Source: Flammula alnicola (lineage: Eukaryota; Basidiomycota; Agaricomycetes; Agaricales; Strophariaceae). From it: a stretch of DNA of 64,000 nucleotides. A program made the translations under genes and the position numbers. The notes beneath the pieces were generated by a model. It did not search any database, was not told the DNA's origin, and worked only from the letters and a program-made list of their open reading frames with translations. Location: the NCBI GenBank assembly GCA_015499995.1, contig JADNRV010000003.1, forward strand, positions 248,001 to 312,000, in the 5' to 3' direction. Positions 44,111 through 54,637 of this stretch are shown here, one piece after another. Within the stretch, counting starts at the first letter, position 1; every line of letters begins with the position of its first letter.

Positions 44111-44238
44111 GGTAGTGGTAGTATTGAAGCAACAAGAATCAAGATAATGTCACTGCGCACATTATCAGGTCCCGTGCGTGTGACTGGTCGTGACACTTTA
44201 TTAGAACGCGTCCGAGTTCTCTCTTTTCAACTACACAC

Positions 44239-46419
44239 ATGGCTGTCCAAAATGGCGTCCCAGAGATGGGCAAGTATCTGCGCCAACTGGTCGACAACTC
44301 TCTTGAAGAAGGCCAGTTTGAAAGTGCCATCGCCATGCTCGAGCAGCTGCGTTCTCCTGACCACAAACCATCCGTGTAAGTCGCCCTTTTCTTTCGATTT
44401 CAACACATATTAACCCATTCGTAGAATCCACATTCTACATCTTCTGTTCATTTCTCTCCACTCAGCATCCCATGACTGCCGCCTTGACGATTCTGCTACA
44501 GATCCTACCTATGACCGTGCCGCTCTCCTGCTCCAATCCCCTCGCAAAATAGTCAAACAGGCAAAAGCTGCTCTCGTCCTTTCACCGCAAGCAATCCTCG
44601 CAGCACAGCGCCTTCTCTCATCCTTTATCTCTACGAACTCGCCCCAGGATATTGCTGCGGCCCTACCCCATTATCCCGAGACCGAAGGTCGACGGCAGGT
44701 CAACACGGGTGGAGAAGATGGTGCTCAGCTTGCGTTCGAGTTCCTGGACAGTCCGATATATAACCAATCCGCCTCTATCAGGAATGCTCGTAGCGTTTGG
44801 GAGATTATAAAAGAAGGATACGCCAACCGCGCGATGCAGATGTACGGCACACCCAAAGGGCGAAGCAAGGGGAAACAAGGGCTCAAATCCCGCGCGTTAG
44901 CCAGGGAGTCATCTTTCGGTATGAGCAGCAGCACTGGTGCCGTGGAAGGTGAAGAGATTAAGGTCGTCGGCGAGGATTCATGGTTCCTCTTGGATTGGCT
45001 CGTAGAGCTCTTCGAGAGAGACGCAGAAGTAGTGCAGGGTCAAGGCATGCGTATGTTGCTTTTCTTTTCTCCATTTCATATATCTCACTATCCTTTCTTT
45101 CTATCTTTTACTCTAGAAAAACACTCGCCTCTGTTGCTCAAACAGCTTCCTCCCCCTCCAATAAACACGTCAACACGTTGGGACGCCTCTGAGCCCCTCA
45201 AAGTCGTCCTCTATTCTCTCCAACAGTCCGATTCGAGACGCCAGCGAACTGGTCTGCGGCTCTTAAACCTCGTAAGTGAAACCTCTTATATATTTTTATA
45301 GTCTCGTGTTTACATGCTTAATGTTACTTTGCCACTTGTTGACTTTTTGTATTTATCTAGCTCATCGACCTCACGTACACATCATATCTCAACCTTCCTT
45401 CATTCGCATTAACAATGCTCGCCCAGCTCGCCTCGTCTTCCTCTTCTTCTACGACAAATTCTCCTCAGAGTTCGCGTCCCAATTCACCTGCAACCCGACC
45501 AGCCCAGTCCCATGAGCCTACCGCTAACTCTAACCTGCTTAAAATCCTGTTCACCCTCCTTCCTAGTACATCTGCCCCGCTCGCGTTCAAAGTCGCGTTG
45601 TGCCAAAAAATCCTACAGGATCTCGACGGTACTGCTTCCTCTTCCTCTGGTCCCTATCCCACCCCTAGATTTAGCGGCGGTTCCGCTATCAATGCCAACA
45701 GCTCCGCCAATGGCGTCAACTCGTCTGAAGGACCGGGTATGGGTACAAACGCGGCTACAGGAGAGCTGGTATCTATCCTCAAGAGACCGCGAGCAGTGCC
45801 CAGGCCGCGCACGAATGCAACACTCGCTCCTCCTCCTGATGAGGCCGGAGGAACAGTGCCACCACAGGTGATGGCGTCGGCGTCCTTGGGCGCATCTGCG
45901 GGGTCTTCTGCGACAACAACCACGGGCACGACTGCCCCCACAAGCGCTATGCCATCAAACCCCCCAATACCACCCAGACCGCGCATACCACCAGTTGCCG
46001 AAGTCTCGCGGCTCGTGAAGCTGCAGGCCAAGAAAGAGTCGCGCTCTTTGGCACCACAACCACGTACGCATCACCGACACCCGAACCCGCACGCCGCGCA
46101 AAACACGCCTCAAACGCCATGGACGGCTCCGGGCGTGCTCCTGCGCGTCAAGTTTGAGCTCTTGCTCGCGTGTGCGACGATGATGGTGCGGGCGCGAAGT
46201 GAGCTTGAGGCGGACGTGCCGGGATCGTCGGCTCCACCCGATGTCTTGGATTGGGCGCAATCTTTGACGGATGGGCGGATGCAGGAATTGCTGAGGGATG
46301 TCTTTGCTTCTCCTGGGCCTGCCAGTGGAGATGAGGGTAAGTACAAAGAAGACGAGGATAGGGCATTTTATGCGGATGTTATTAGGGCTGTTGTTGGGTT
46401 TCCTGTGGACGTGCCATAA
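44239..46419 (+). CDS. unrecognised conserved-looking protein, 658 aa
   Basis: Four exons: 44239-44375, 44425-45050, 45117-45271, 45361-46419. The start MAVQNGVPEMGKYLRQLVD follows a clear intergenic gap. The first 330 residues are alpha-helical, with HEAT/ARM-like spacing (LLFISLHSASHDC, LLDWLVELFERDAEVV, VVLYSLQQSDSRRQRTGLRLLNL). Residues 360-560 are low-complexity Ser/Thr/Pro/Ala with many small residues. A final helical segment follows (LRVKFELLLACATMMVRA). No catalytic motif is visible. The C-terminal 1.06-kb exon has very high GC at third positions. I do not recognise the family; a scaffold or armadillo-type role would be a guess. Confidence 0.75.
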
Positions 46420-46658
46420 ATTAGCGCCCGCCCGTCGTCCAGCCGGCTCGTGCATGAAAAGAGCTCTCGATGCCGTGGCAAAGACATTCTGTAATTGGAG
46501 GGGTTGGAACACTCCTTTCCGATCCTTGGAAGTTGCTGGCCTTATCAGAGATGTATATATTTGTTATAATAGTACTACTTACGATGTACGGTAGACTCGC
46601 TGGCCTTGAGCAGGGCGCCTATTAGTATTATCGATGGCGATGGTGCACGTATAGTACA

Positions 46659-46885
46659 TGTTGAAATCAAATCCGCAAGCACGCGATCATCTCAAGATCG
46701 GACTGAGGAAAGCAGAGAAAGATTGGATTCCGGTTGGCCTCTGTGAGCGTAGGAGGCAAACGGATGGGGACTAAAATACACAACAACGGCTTATGTAATC
46801 TAGGAATGAAAATCACGGGCTTGAATCCCGACGCACGTTGACTGGTGCATCGCGCACGCTCGCACAGCCTCCCAATATTCCAACA
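46659..46885. repeat. LTR, left copy
   Basis: 227 bp, TGTTG...CAACA. Contains a T-arm-like inverted repeat CGGG-CTTGAAT-CCCG near 46816. Differs from the right copy at one site in the TTATGTARTCTAGG segment. Confidence 0.92.
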
Positions 46886-47569
46886 CACTCCCTCGAGCGA
46901 AGCGGTGCACCCAAGAACACTCCCTGAAACCAAAAATCCCCAAAAAAGCGAAATAAAAGATCAATAAAAATCCCCCATCAACTTCGAATGAAAGAAATAT
47001 AAGAGAGCACTCCCTCAAAACCAAGAATCTCTTACTCTCCAACTTGCAAACTTGTTGCAAACCATGGTCCATGCCTCTGAGAGCTGCGACAAGCAAGTTT
47101 TAGGTGATAGGGAAGGCGATCAGCGTCAAGCAAGGTGAGAATCGGAAATGGAATAAATCGAGCCGAGAATCGAGAGGCAGGTGAATTCGGCGGGTAAAAC
47201 TCTGCGGTGGTGTCCAAATGAGAATGAAAATGAGTCGGCACTTGGTGTGGAAACGGAAATCCAAAGCAAGTCGGCAAAATAAAATCCAGCAAGGGTAAAA
47301 ATCCAATCCATCGAGGGCAGCAGGGCAGCATACAGCGAATCAATCTGCAAATAAAAATCTTGACCATCTAGCAAAGCGGCAGGTAGGCGTCGGCGAGATG
47401 AATAGGCGCGCACTCGCATGCAGGGCAGCATTCTTCGGCATCTCGAAATGTGGGGTTCATCCAACAAAAAATGCTTCAAAACCTTCAAAACTCGTCTCGT
47501 CCAACAAAATCAATCAAAATCTTCAAATACGGCATCTTCAAAAATCATGCCTCCAAGCCTGAGGACTTA

Positions 47570-47725
47570 GCATGCGCCGATCTTCAACGGCGACTTTTCT
47601 TCTTCGACATGCGCTGATCGTCGACAGCGACTTTTCTTCTTCGACATGCGCTGATCGTCGACAGCGACTTTTCTTCATAAACGTGCGCCGATCTTCGACG
47701 GCGGCTTTTCTTCTTCACGGAATTT
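47570..47725. repeat. internal tandem repeat of TRIM, about 40-bp unit
   Basis: Four copies of a unit reading ATGCGCCGATCTTC...CGGCGACTTTTCTTC. Units 2 and 3 carry CTGATCGTCGACAGCGAC. Located in the non-coding interior of the LTR element. Confidence 0.8.
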
Positions 47726-48009
47726 CAGTCCGGAACTGTCTTCTGCAGGTTTAGAGGCTCTGCAGCCTTCTTCTGCCTCAGCGTTGACACGCGAGGGCTT
47801 CAACGGGTGCGCTTCGAGCAAGCGACTTGTCTTCGGGCATCAGGAAGCAAAAACGGCCCGGCAGGGAGACGTCAAATTGCGAGTCTTCAACTCGAGCGAG
47901 ATCCGAGAGGTCGAGTGAATGAGTTACGGCGGCGGCGAAGGAACGAACCAGAGAGTGTCGCAACGGGGTATGTGAGACTGACCCACCCGAGAGGACAGGC
48001 ATCCGTTTG

Positions 48010-48236
48010 TGTTGAAATCAAATCCGCAAGCACGCGATCATCTCAAGATCGGACTGAGGAAAGCAGAGAAAGATTGGATTCCGGTTGGCCTCTGTGAGCG
48101 TAGGAGGCAAACGGATGGGGACTAAAATACACAACAACGGCTTATGTAGTCTAGGAATGAAAATCACGGGCTTGAATCCCGACGCACGTTGACTGGTGCA
48201 TCGCGCACGCTCGCACAGCCTCCCAATATTCCAACA
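48010..48236. repeat. LTR, right copy
   Basis: 227 bp copy of the left LTR with one visible substitution. Followed directly by GTACA. Confidence 0.92.
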
Positions 48237-48991
48237 GTACACCGACCCTATCTACTCACGAGATGCATAATGTCAAATACTCTTCAGAGCTCTATGCATA
48301 CCAGGAATCTAAATGCTATCTGCTAGCTTCCCCTCGGGCCCTACTTCGAGCTTGAATGCCACGATAAAGGAGGATTTAGCAGATGGGAAAATATATGTAA
48401 TATTATGTAATCCGACGACACCGCCCGCCCACTGGAGTCTTAATCCAGTAGTCACTAGTCAGTACCCAAGCTTCAAGTCTCTTTCCATCTAACGCAAGCA
48501 TACTCCAGGGTCAGGCCACCATGGCACCACTTGCTGTTATCTCTCCGAGCGTCTTCACAATTCTTCTGCGACGCTCAGACAACACCTCCATGGGGCCGGC
48601 CTTGTGGACCTTCTCGTCACCTATTCAGTTTATTGCTAGTTCATTGCTTGACCCCCGACCATCGGCTTAACATATTCATCAGTCTCATACTGGAATCCTG
48701 GATCGATGGCAAGAGCGACGGCATAGGACATTATGACTGCACCAAAGAGCGCCCAAAACGCGAGATAATTAGCAAATCCAGGATTTATCACTGCCCAATC
48801 TGGTGTGAATAAAGACTTAAGGTTCAGGCAAAAACATTCTGACCCTGGTCCCAAGTCAATCTAGTCTTATCTATTACGGCGAGATTTTTGCCAATTGAAT
48901 CCTTGCGGGGAACCGTGTTTTACATAACAATCGGAATGCTGAATTTCCCGTTAAAAGCTGACCCAGAGGAAACTACTGATATTCGACAACT
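48237..48991. other. intergenic region upstream of first P450
   Basis: Contains the right target duplication of the TRIM and the P450 promoter. A minus-strand 72-codon ORF (48636-48854) has a hydrophobic stretch but no family resemblance. No other feature. Confidence 0.4.
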
Positions 48992-51221
48992 ATGTCTCCT
49001 TCCCTCTCTTCTGCTGAGATGGGTTCGAATGCTATGCTTCTTTCTGCTGCCATCCCCTTGCTTTTGTCCCTGATTGTCCTCAAAGTCGTCCAATCTTTCA
49101 AGACTGGAAGAAAGGATGGCGCCTTACCTCCGGGACCGAAGCCAATGCCCTTGATAGGTAATTTGCTCGACATACCTGCTACGAATGCCGCGGAGACCTA
49201 CATAGAATGGGGGAAGAAATACAACAGTGCGACGACATAATCTCTCTCTATCATCAACCAGCTTACATACTTCCTTAGGCGACCTCCTTTTTGCCAGCGC
49301 ACTCGGAAACAACATGCTCATCATTAACAAGAGATCCGATGCGGATGAGCTCTTTGAAAAGCAAGCCAAGATATATTCTGACAGGCCGAAGATGATCATG
49401 CTACTCCTTAAATTGTGGGTGCCCCTCCTTCTAAAGATCTATCATGCCTTTACCCATGTCAAATTTTGCATTAGAATGGGATGGGATGGTAACGTTGCAC
49501 TTTTCCCGTATGGCGACGATTGGAAATTGCGCAGGAAAATCTGCCAGAACATTTTTAATCAGGACGCCGCGAAACAATACCGCCCGGTCCAGAACCAGAA
49601 GGTTCACAAATTGCTTACAGGATTGATGGAGACCCCCGAAAAGCTCGAGAATCACTGCAAGATGTAAGTCGTGTAAACCTTTCCGCAACGACATAAGTGA
49701 ATGCTTGCATAGGTTTTCCGTATCCATTCCAATGACCACGATGTATGGGTATGAAGTCGACTCCCTTGATGATCCATTGGTTTCCGTGGCAGACCAGAGC
49801 AACATCCTTGCGGGTCGATTGCTTGCACCTGGAGCAACCCTCATCCCTATGTTTCCAATTCTACGACACGTTCCACCTTGGTTTCCCGGGGCCTCATCCC
49901 GAAAGCTGATCGTTGAAGTGAAAAGACTTACAGACCTGATGCGCACAATACCTGTGGACTTCGTAAAGCAGCGCGTGGTAAGCGTACAACTGTATCATTT
50001 ATGGTGTAATCTAACCGAACCTGACTTATGGGTGTGTGCTTATCATTAGATGGAAGGCACTGCCACCCCATCTCTTCTCTCAAATTTTCTGGAAAGGAAG
50101 AATACGGTCGGTGCTTCCGAAGAAGAAGAAAGCGCCGTCGAGGACATTGCACATACACTCTATGGTGGTGAGCACACGTCCTATTATTAGGCCCAAGCGT
50201 TTAAATTAAGATCTCCATTTCCCTAGCTGCGTCTGATACCGTAAGCTCTTCCGAATTCCTGTCATAATTGTCACTGGATACACAAATGCGTAGACGGTAT
50301 CCACCTCCGGGACATTCTTCTACCAAATGGCCATACATCCAGAGGTTCAGAAGAAGGCGCAAGAAGAAATTGACCGAGTTGTCGGTTCTGAACGTCTCCC
50401 AGATTTCGAAGACCGACCATCACTTCCTTACGTCGAAGCAATATATCGCGAAGTCATGAGATGTGGTCCACCCCTTAAAATTGGAGCTCCTCATTACCTT
50501 TCCGAAGATAACTATTACAAAGGATACTTCATCCCGAAAGGTTTTCGTTTTCAAAGCGCTTATTCTTTGCTCTGCTGATTCCTTTACCTTCGGGCAGGTA
50601 CTACGGTCTTCGGGAATATATGGTCAGTAGTGATATACGTATACAGCTCGAAGAGATGTGTTCCTTCTGACCTATTCAATTATAGGGCCATGACGCATGA
50701 TGAAGAGTTCTATCCTGACCCATTTAATTTCAAACCCGAGCGCTTTTTTGACCTTGACGGGAAGCTGAACGACGACGACCGAGTGTTAGCCTATGGGTTT
50801 GGACGAAGGTGGGTTTCAAATCTGCTACAGTCCAAGGATAGCCTTCGCTGAACAAAAAAAATGCCCCTAGAGTCTGCGTTGGAAGATATGTTGCAAGCTC
50901 AACCGTCAGTGGCATTGTCTAGCATAACTTACATGAGCGTCTTACCGTAGCGTTGTTATCCAGATGTGGCTATTGATTGCGTCGGTCCTGGCAGGCTTCA
51001 ACATTGGAAGGGCCAAAGACGAACTCGGGGATGACATTGAAATAAAGGGTGATTATGTTGACTATGGTCTCATCAGGTGCGTCTACAGGTGGTTTTGCTA
51101 CGCGTGTCAAGTACGTCTACTAAAGTCTGTTTATTGAAGCCGTAAAAAAGAATTCAAGTGTTCCATTACCCCTCGATCCACAATGGTCAGAGAAATAATC
51201 GCGATAGGGAGAGATAATTAG
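48992..51221 (+). CDS. cytochrome P450 monooxygenase (tandem copy 1)
   Basis: Twelve exons: 48992-49226, 49279-49414, 49475-49663, 49713-49977, 50050-50167, 50227-50240, 50294-50540, 50598-50622, 50686-50808, 50881-50914, 50964-51076, 51140-51221; 526 aa. The N-terminal membrane anchor is LLSAAIPLLLSLIVLKVV, followed by the LPPGPKPMPLIGN hinge. The I-helix oxygen-binding motif is AASDTT, partly in a 14-nt micro-exon. The K-helix is EAIYREVMR (ExxR), then FKPERFF, and the haem loop is FGRRVCVGRYVA with the Cys ligand. The C-terminus is FKCSITPRSTMV. It is an ER-bound, CPR-dependent oxygenase, resembling the large agaric CYP clans near the O-methylsterigmatocystin-oxidoreductase annotation group. 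Substrate unknown. Paralogue of the gene at 54638. Confidence 0.93.
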
Positions 51222-51553
51222 AAATTCTGGAGATACTAGGAACTGCCGCTAAATTCCTACACATGTGTAGCATCATTTTTGGTTTTAGTTTGTGACAATG
51301 CCCCGAGAATAATCAGACCTGCAAGAGAGCCCAATAGTAAATGGGATGAAAGATTTACATAGACTCTCAGCGCTCAATGAAGGGCATAGGGAGATGCATA
51401 AATAATAGGGGCTGGCGATTGTGTCGCTGAGAGAGCAAATGTTCTTATGTTCCTCGACGTACTGACCATTCCTCATCTATTGAAATACAAAGTACAGCAC
51501 AACTGATTAATACATCTTAAGCTTAAGGTACTGCGCGTAGCAGCCTACTGAAC
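51222..51553. other. convergent 3' spacer
   Basis: 332 bp between P450 copy 1 and the fucosyltransferase-like gene. No ORF with motif. AT-rich. Confidence 0.45.
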
Positions 51554-53310
51554 TTATTCGCCAGTCTCTATGCTCACTTCACTAGTAAACCCTTCATTCC
51601 AATCTTTAACCCTCCTCTCACTAACCAAGCTAAAAGTTGAACCTTTAGTGCCCACCAACCCGATGGCGAAACTCTGGACGACTGTATCGATAATTGGAGG
51701 AAACCATTCTCCGAAATTCTCAACAGTTTCTTCTCGTGTATGGTTGACAAACGACCATCCATGGTTCTTTACATCATCCCAGAATGCAGGGGATTGTTCA
51801 TCTGGAAACCAGATTAAAAAAATTGTCAATATAAAGCTAGACAGATGGCAGACACGACCATGAATTCATACCCGACATGACAATAACGTTTAATATCGTA
51901 AGATTACTCTTGGCTACCCACTTTTCCTTGATAACATCGACGTGCTTTCCATACACAGAAAGAGGGGTCAAGCAGTTGGTGCGCGTGCCATTTACGAGTG
52001 GGCATCGGCCAATAAAGTCCCCGCGACGAATGTGTATCGCTATAAACTGCGAAACAACCAGCAAGTTCAGCCTTCTCTCCGAGAATCAAGTGGAAGGAAG
52101 TGAAGCTACAGGTGGCAGGTTGTCCAAGGAACCCGAAAATTGGAACGCCCGCGAAATGTAGTCGCGTCCAAGTTGCTTCAGAGTTTGCGTAAATGGTAAA
52201 TATCGACCGATCTTTTGCCAGGCTGGTGACCAGGATGTTTCCCACTCCCATCCCCTTGCACCTGATGTCGCATAATAGAATGATTCAAAACATGAGAGAT
52301 GAGCGTCAGGTGTTCTTTGATGTCCCTTTGGCGATGGTTGGAAATTCTTCAGCTTGTCCGGCTCTACAAGGGGCTCTTCTGGATATATCACGGCAGCCAC
52401 TTGAGGGAACACAACATGAACTTCTGAACTCGGAAAGTGGGTGAACAACGGAAGCTCGGTATAAGAGACGTCTAGGCCGAGATGCTGCACGACATTTCCC
52501 GAATGTCCCCCAGTCTTTTGGCTGTCTTTGGTCGTTGTCCAGCAGCCTATGTCTTCGACTTCCCGTGTAGAATATGGCTCCTTGGAAGAGCGCAAAGGCA
52601 GTTTTTTGACGTCTCGCCATTCCAGAACGGGGACGCGAAGCTCCTTGCGCAGGTAATCCAAATCAAATATGTCACCAAATGGAACGATTCCTGCAGAGCG
52701 CGCTAAATGAACGGCATGTCATCAGAAGTCAACCACAAAACATATCAGATATGCTCACATATGTGGTCGCTAGGCGCAAATGGAGGGATAATGGGTATTC
52801 GATTTGTGATTGTACCGAGGTAGACCATGTTGACCTACACACAAATTGACGAAAAATTACTTAGAAATGCCACGTATATTGAATCTTTACACACATAACC
52901 CATGAATTCATTAGCTGAAGGTTTAAGATGAGATCAGTATAAAGAATCATATAAATCTGATATAAACCGACGCATATACGCACTATATCCTGAAGTGGCC
53001 CAACTGGTGATATAGCTTGAATCATTCCGAATGTTATCTGTTGCATTAGTCCTTCAATTACTGTGTTTCACCTCACGAAAGATGCCAGGCAATTCTTGCC
53101 TCTAAATCTGGCTGTAGGCGATCCAAGGAGTGGGAGAGGCAACGCGTCGGTACTAGTCACTTGAACATCCGCACATGTGAGGGCTGGCGACGGTGTGCTT
53201 TTAAAGTGTTTAAGAGGGTCCATGATAGGTAGAATAAACCCCGCGTAGGTCAGGATAGCAACCAACAGAAGAAAACCCAGGAAGAAAGTTCTGGTTCTAC
53301 CAAAAGCCAT
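51554..53310 (-). CDS. GDP-fucose O-fucosyltransferase-like glycosyltransferase
   Basis: Minus-strand, multi-exon. Start MAFGRTRTFFLGFLLLVAIL at 53310: a short cytoplasmic tail followed by one membrane anchor, the type II topology of Golgi/ER glycosyltransferases. The luminal part holds VYLGTITNRIPIIPPFAPSDH (substrate-binding N-terminal lobe), a long middle region (GIVPFGDIFDLDYLRKEL) and FIAIHIRRGDFIGRC. The last is the HxRRGDF peptide of GDP-fucose protein O-fucosyltransferases and related GTs. The end reads GSTFSLVSERRVKDW, with the conserved GT-B donor-site Ser/Thr-Phe, and TAA at 51554-51556. Exon borders are approximate. The acceptor is unknown. It lies between two P450 genes, which may be coincidence or a shared locus. 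Confidence 0.82.
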
Positions 53311-54637
53311 GCCTATCCGAGTCGAAGGATATCTTGGGGAGATTCAGAAGGGCACTCCCCGTTTCGTTATCTAATCTTATCTGACTTTAAAACTTCCATC
53401 TGTGTTAGTCCGTCACTCACAAACGTTCACACATTCAAACCGTGACGATGTCCCTCCTTTCAATATTCTGATATTCAATATTCAATATTCCTCGCTTCAG
53501 TTTGCCTCATCTTTTATCGACCTCTTCTGACGGTGACCGCTCAAAATTCTCGACACAAACGAATCCGGCCAGGCGCATTTCAGGTCGGACGATATCTTGT
53601 TGAATTCAATGACGACTAACAGGGCCATGAAACTTGAAAGGAAGGACAGGGATGAAGTTATTGTCCATGTTCGAACTGACATCATTGACCTGTTTGTATG
53701 GAAAACCGCTGCCGCATTCGCGGAGGATGTTTGCCGGCTGGAGGGGTGGCAGGGCTGTCCCATTCGGTGTATTATCTGCTCTCCAAAAATGCGACATATG
53801 GTCTTCAACCATTGGAGCCTGTCAAGGAAATATGCATGCTATACAATAAACATCCTACACCAGCTCGGATGTGGACCGGCTTACTGCTGAACTTGGGCTA
53901 TAACGTTCTCCAGGCGCCCAGAGGCATTGCCTCGTCTCCATAACGAAGCTACTGCTACTGGGCTCAAGCATCACAGTTCATCCTGAAGCCTCTGAATCCT
54001 ATTGTCATTGAGAGAAAGCGCGCCACTATGTTGAAGGCCAAAGGAGACGCCAGTATTGTCATTACGTTTTCAACAATTAAAGTACGTGTCATTCCAATGG
54101 GTGGCATCACGACATTTATTTATCGTGTGCGCCAGTGAACCTTTGCATACAGAGAGAAAAAACCTGCCTCGGAGTTGACCACGAGAGTCGATCTATGGTG
54201 TCCATCGCCAACGCCATTGACGTAGAGGGGACTGTCATGCGGCCCAGCACGGTGCTACATCTCACTTGTTTATTAAGTCGACGTCTACTGGTACGCTGTG
54301 TTAATGCATTTCACCCAATATCCGCCCTTCGCGGTGCCTCAGACTTGCCCCATAACTCCATGCAACAATATTTGATGCACCGTGACCGAGCTAGCCCAAT
54401 GCGTTAAAAGCTATGACTTTGGAAGGCTTATTTTGGGGCGTTTATTATCAGCTGACAATAACCTCGAAATCAAGTCTCACACAATTGACGTGTGTGTGAC
54501 GGAGGTACCGTGGGTTCCAAACGAGAAAACTCGGAGCGGATTTGGAATCCACAAAGCATTGTACGTATAAATTCCAGGATCTGAATATTGTTCGCCGACT
54601 TCGATCTTTATCGTATTTCGTTATCTCCACCACGAAG
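53311..54637. other. 1.3-kb region between fucosyltransferase and second P450
   Basis: Divergent promoters plus a protein-like remnant on the plus strand (listed separately). A minus-strand open frame in the same place (NTPNGTALPPLQPANILREC) also reads protein-like. No complete gene could be assembled. Confidence 0.4.
53698..53943 (+). pseudogene. unidentified gene remnant
   Basis: Open frame containing HSVYYLLSKNATYGLQPLEP, continuing through KHPTPARMWTGLLLNLGYNV and then a stop after IASSP. Composition and hydrophobic pattern look like real protein rather than a chance ORF. However, I found no acceptable start exon, and the following 300 bp do not extend it convincingly. It could be a decayed gene or one internal exon of a gene I failed to assemble. 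The family is not recognised. Confidence 0.3.

Larger units (their letters stand above)
46659..48236. mobile_element. non-autonomous LTR element (TRIM), complete
   Basis: 1,578-bp element bounded by two 227-bp direct LTRs that begin TGTTG and end CAACA. It is flanked by a perfect 5-bp target duplication GTACA (46654-46658 and 48237-48241). The LTRs differ at a single visible site, so insertion is recent. The 1.1-kb interior has no gag or pol and no long ORF with motifs. That makes it a terminal-repeat retrotransposon in miniature, dependent on another element's enzymes. Confidence 0.9.

Noticed and set aside
48018..48242. ORFs within the LTRs
   Set aside because: Identical in both LTR copies, no motif, and they run through the terminal repeat.
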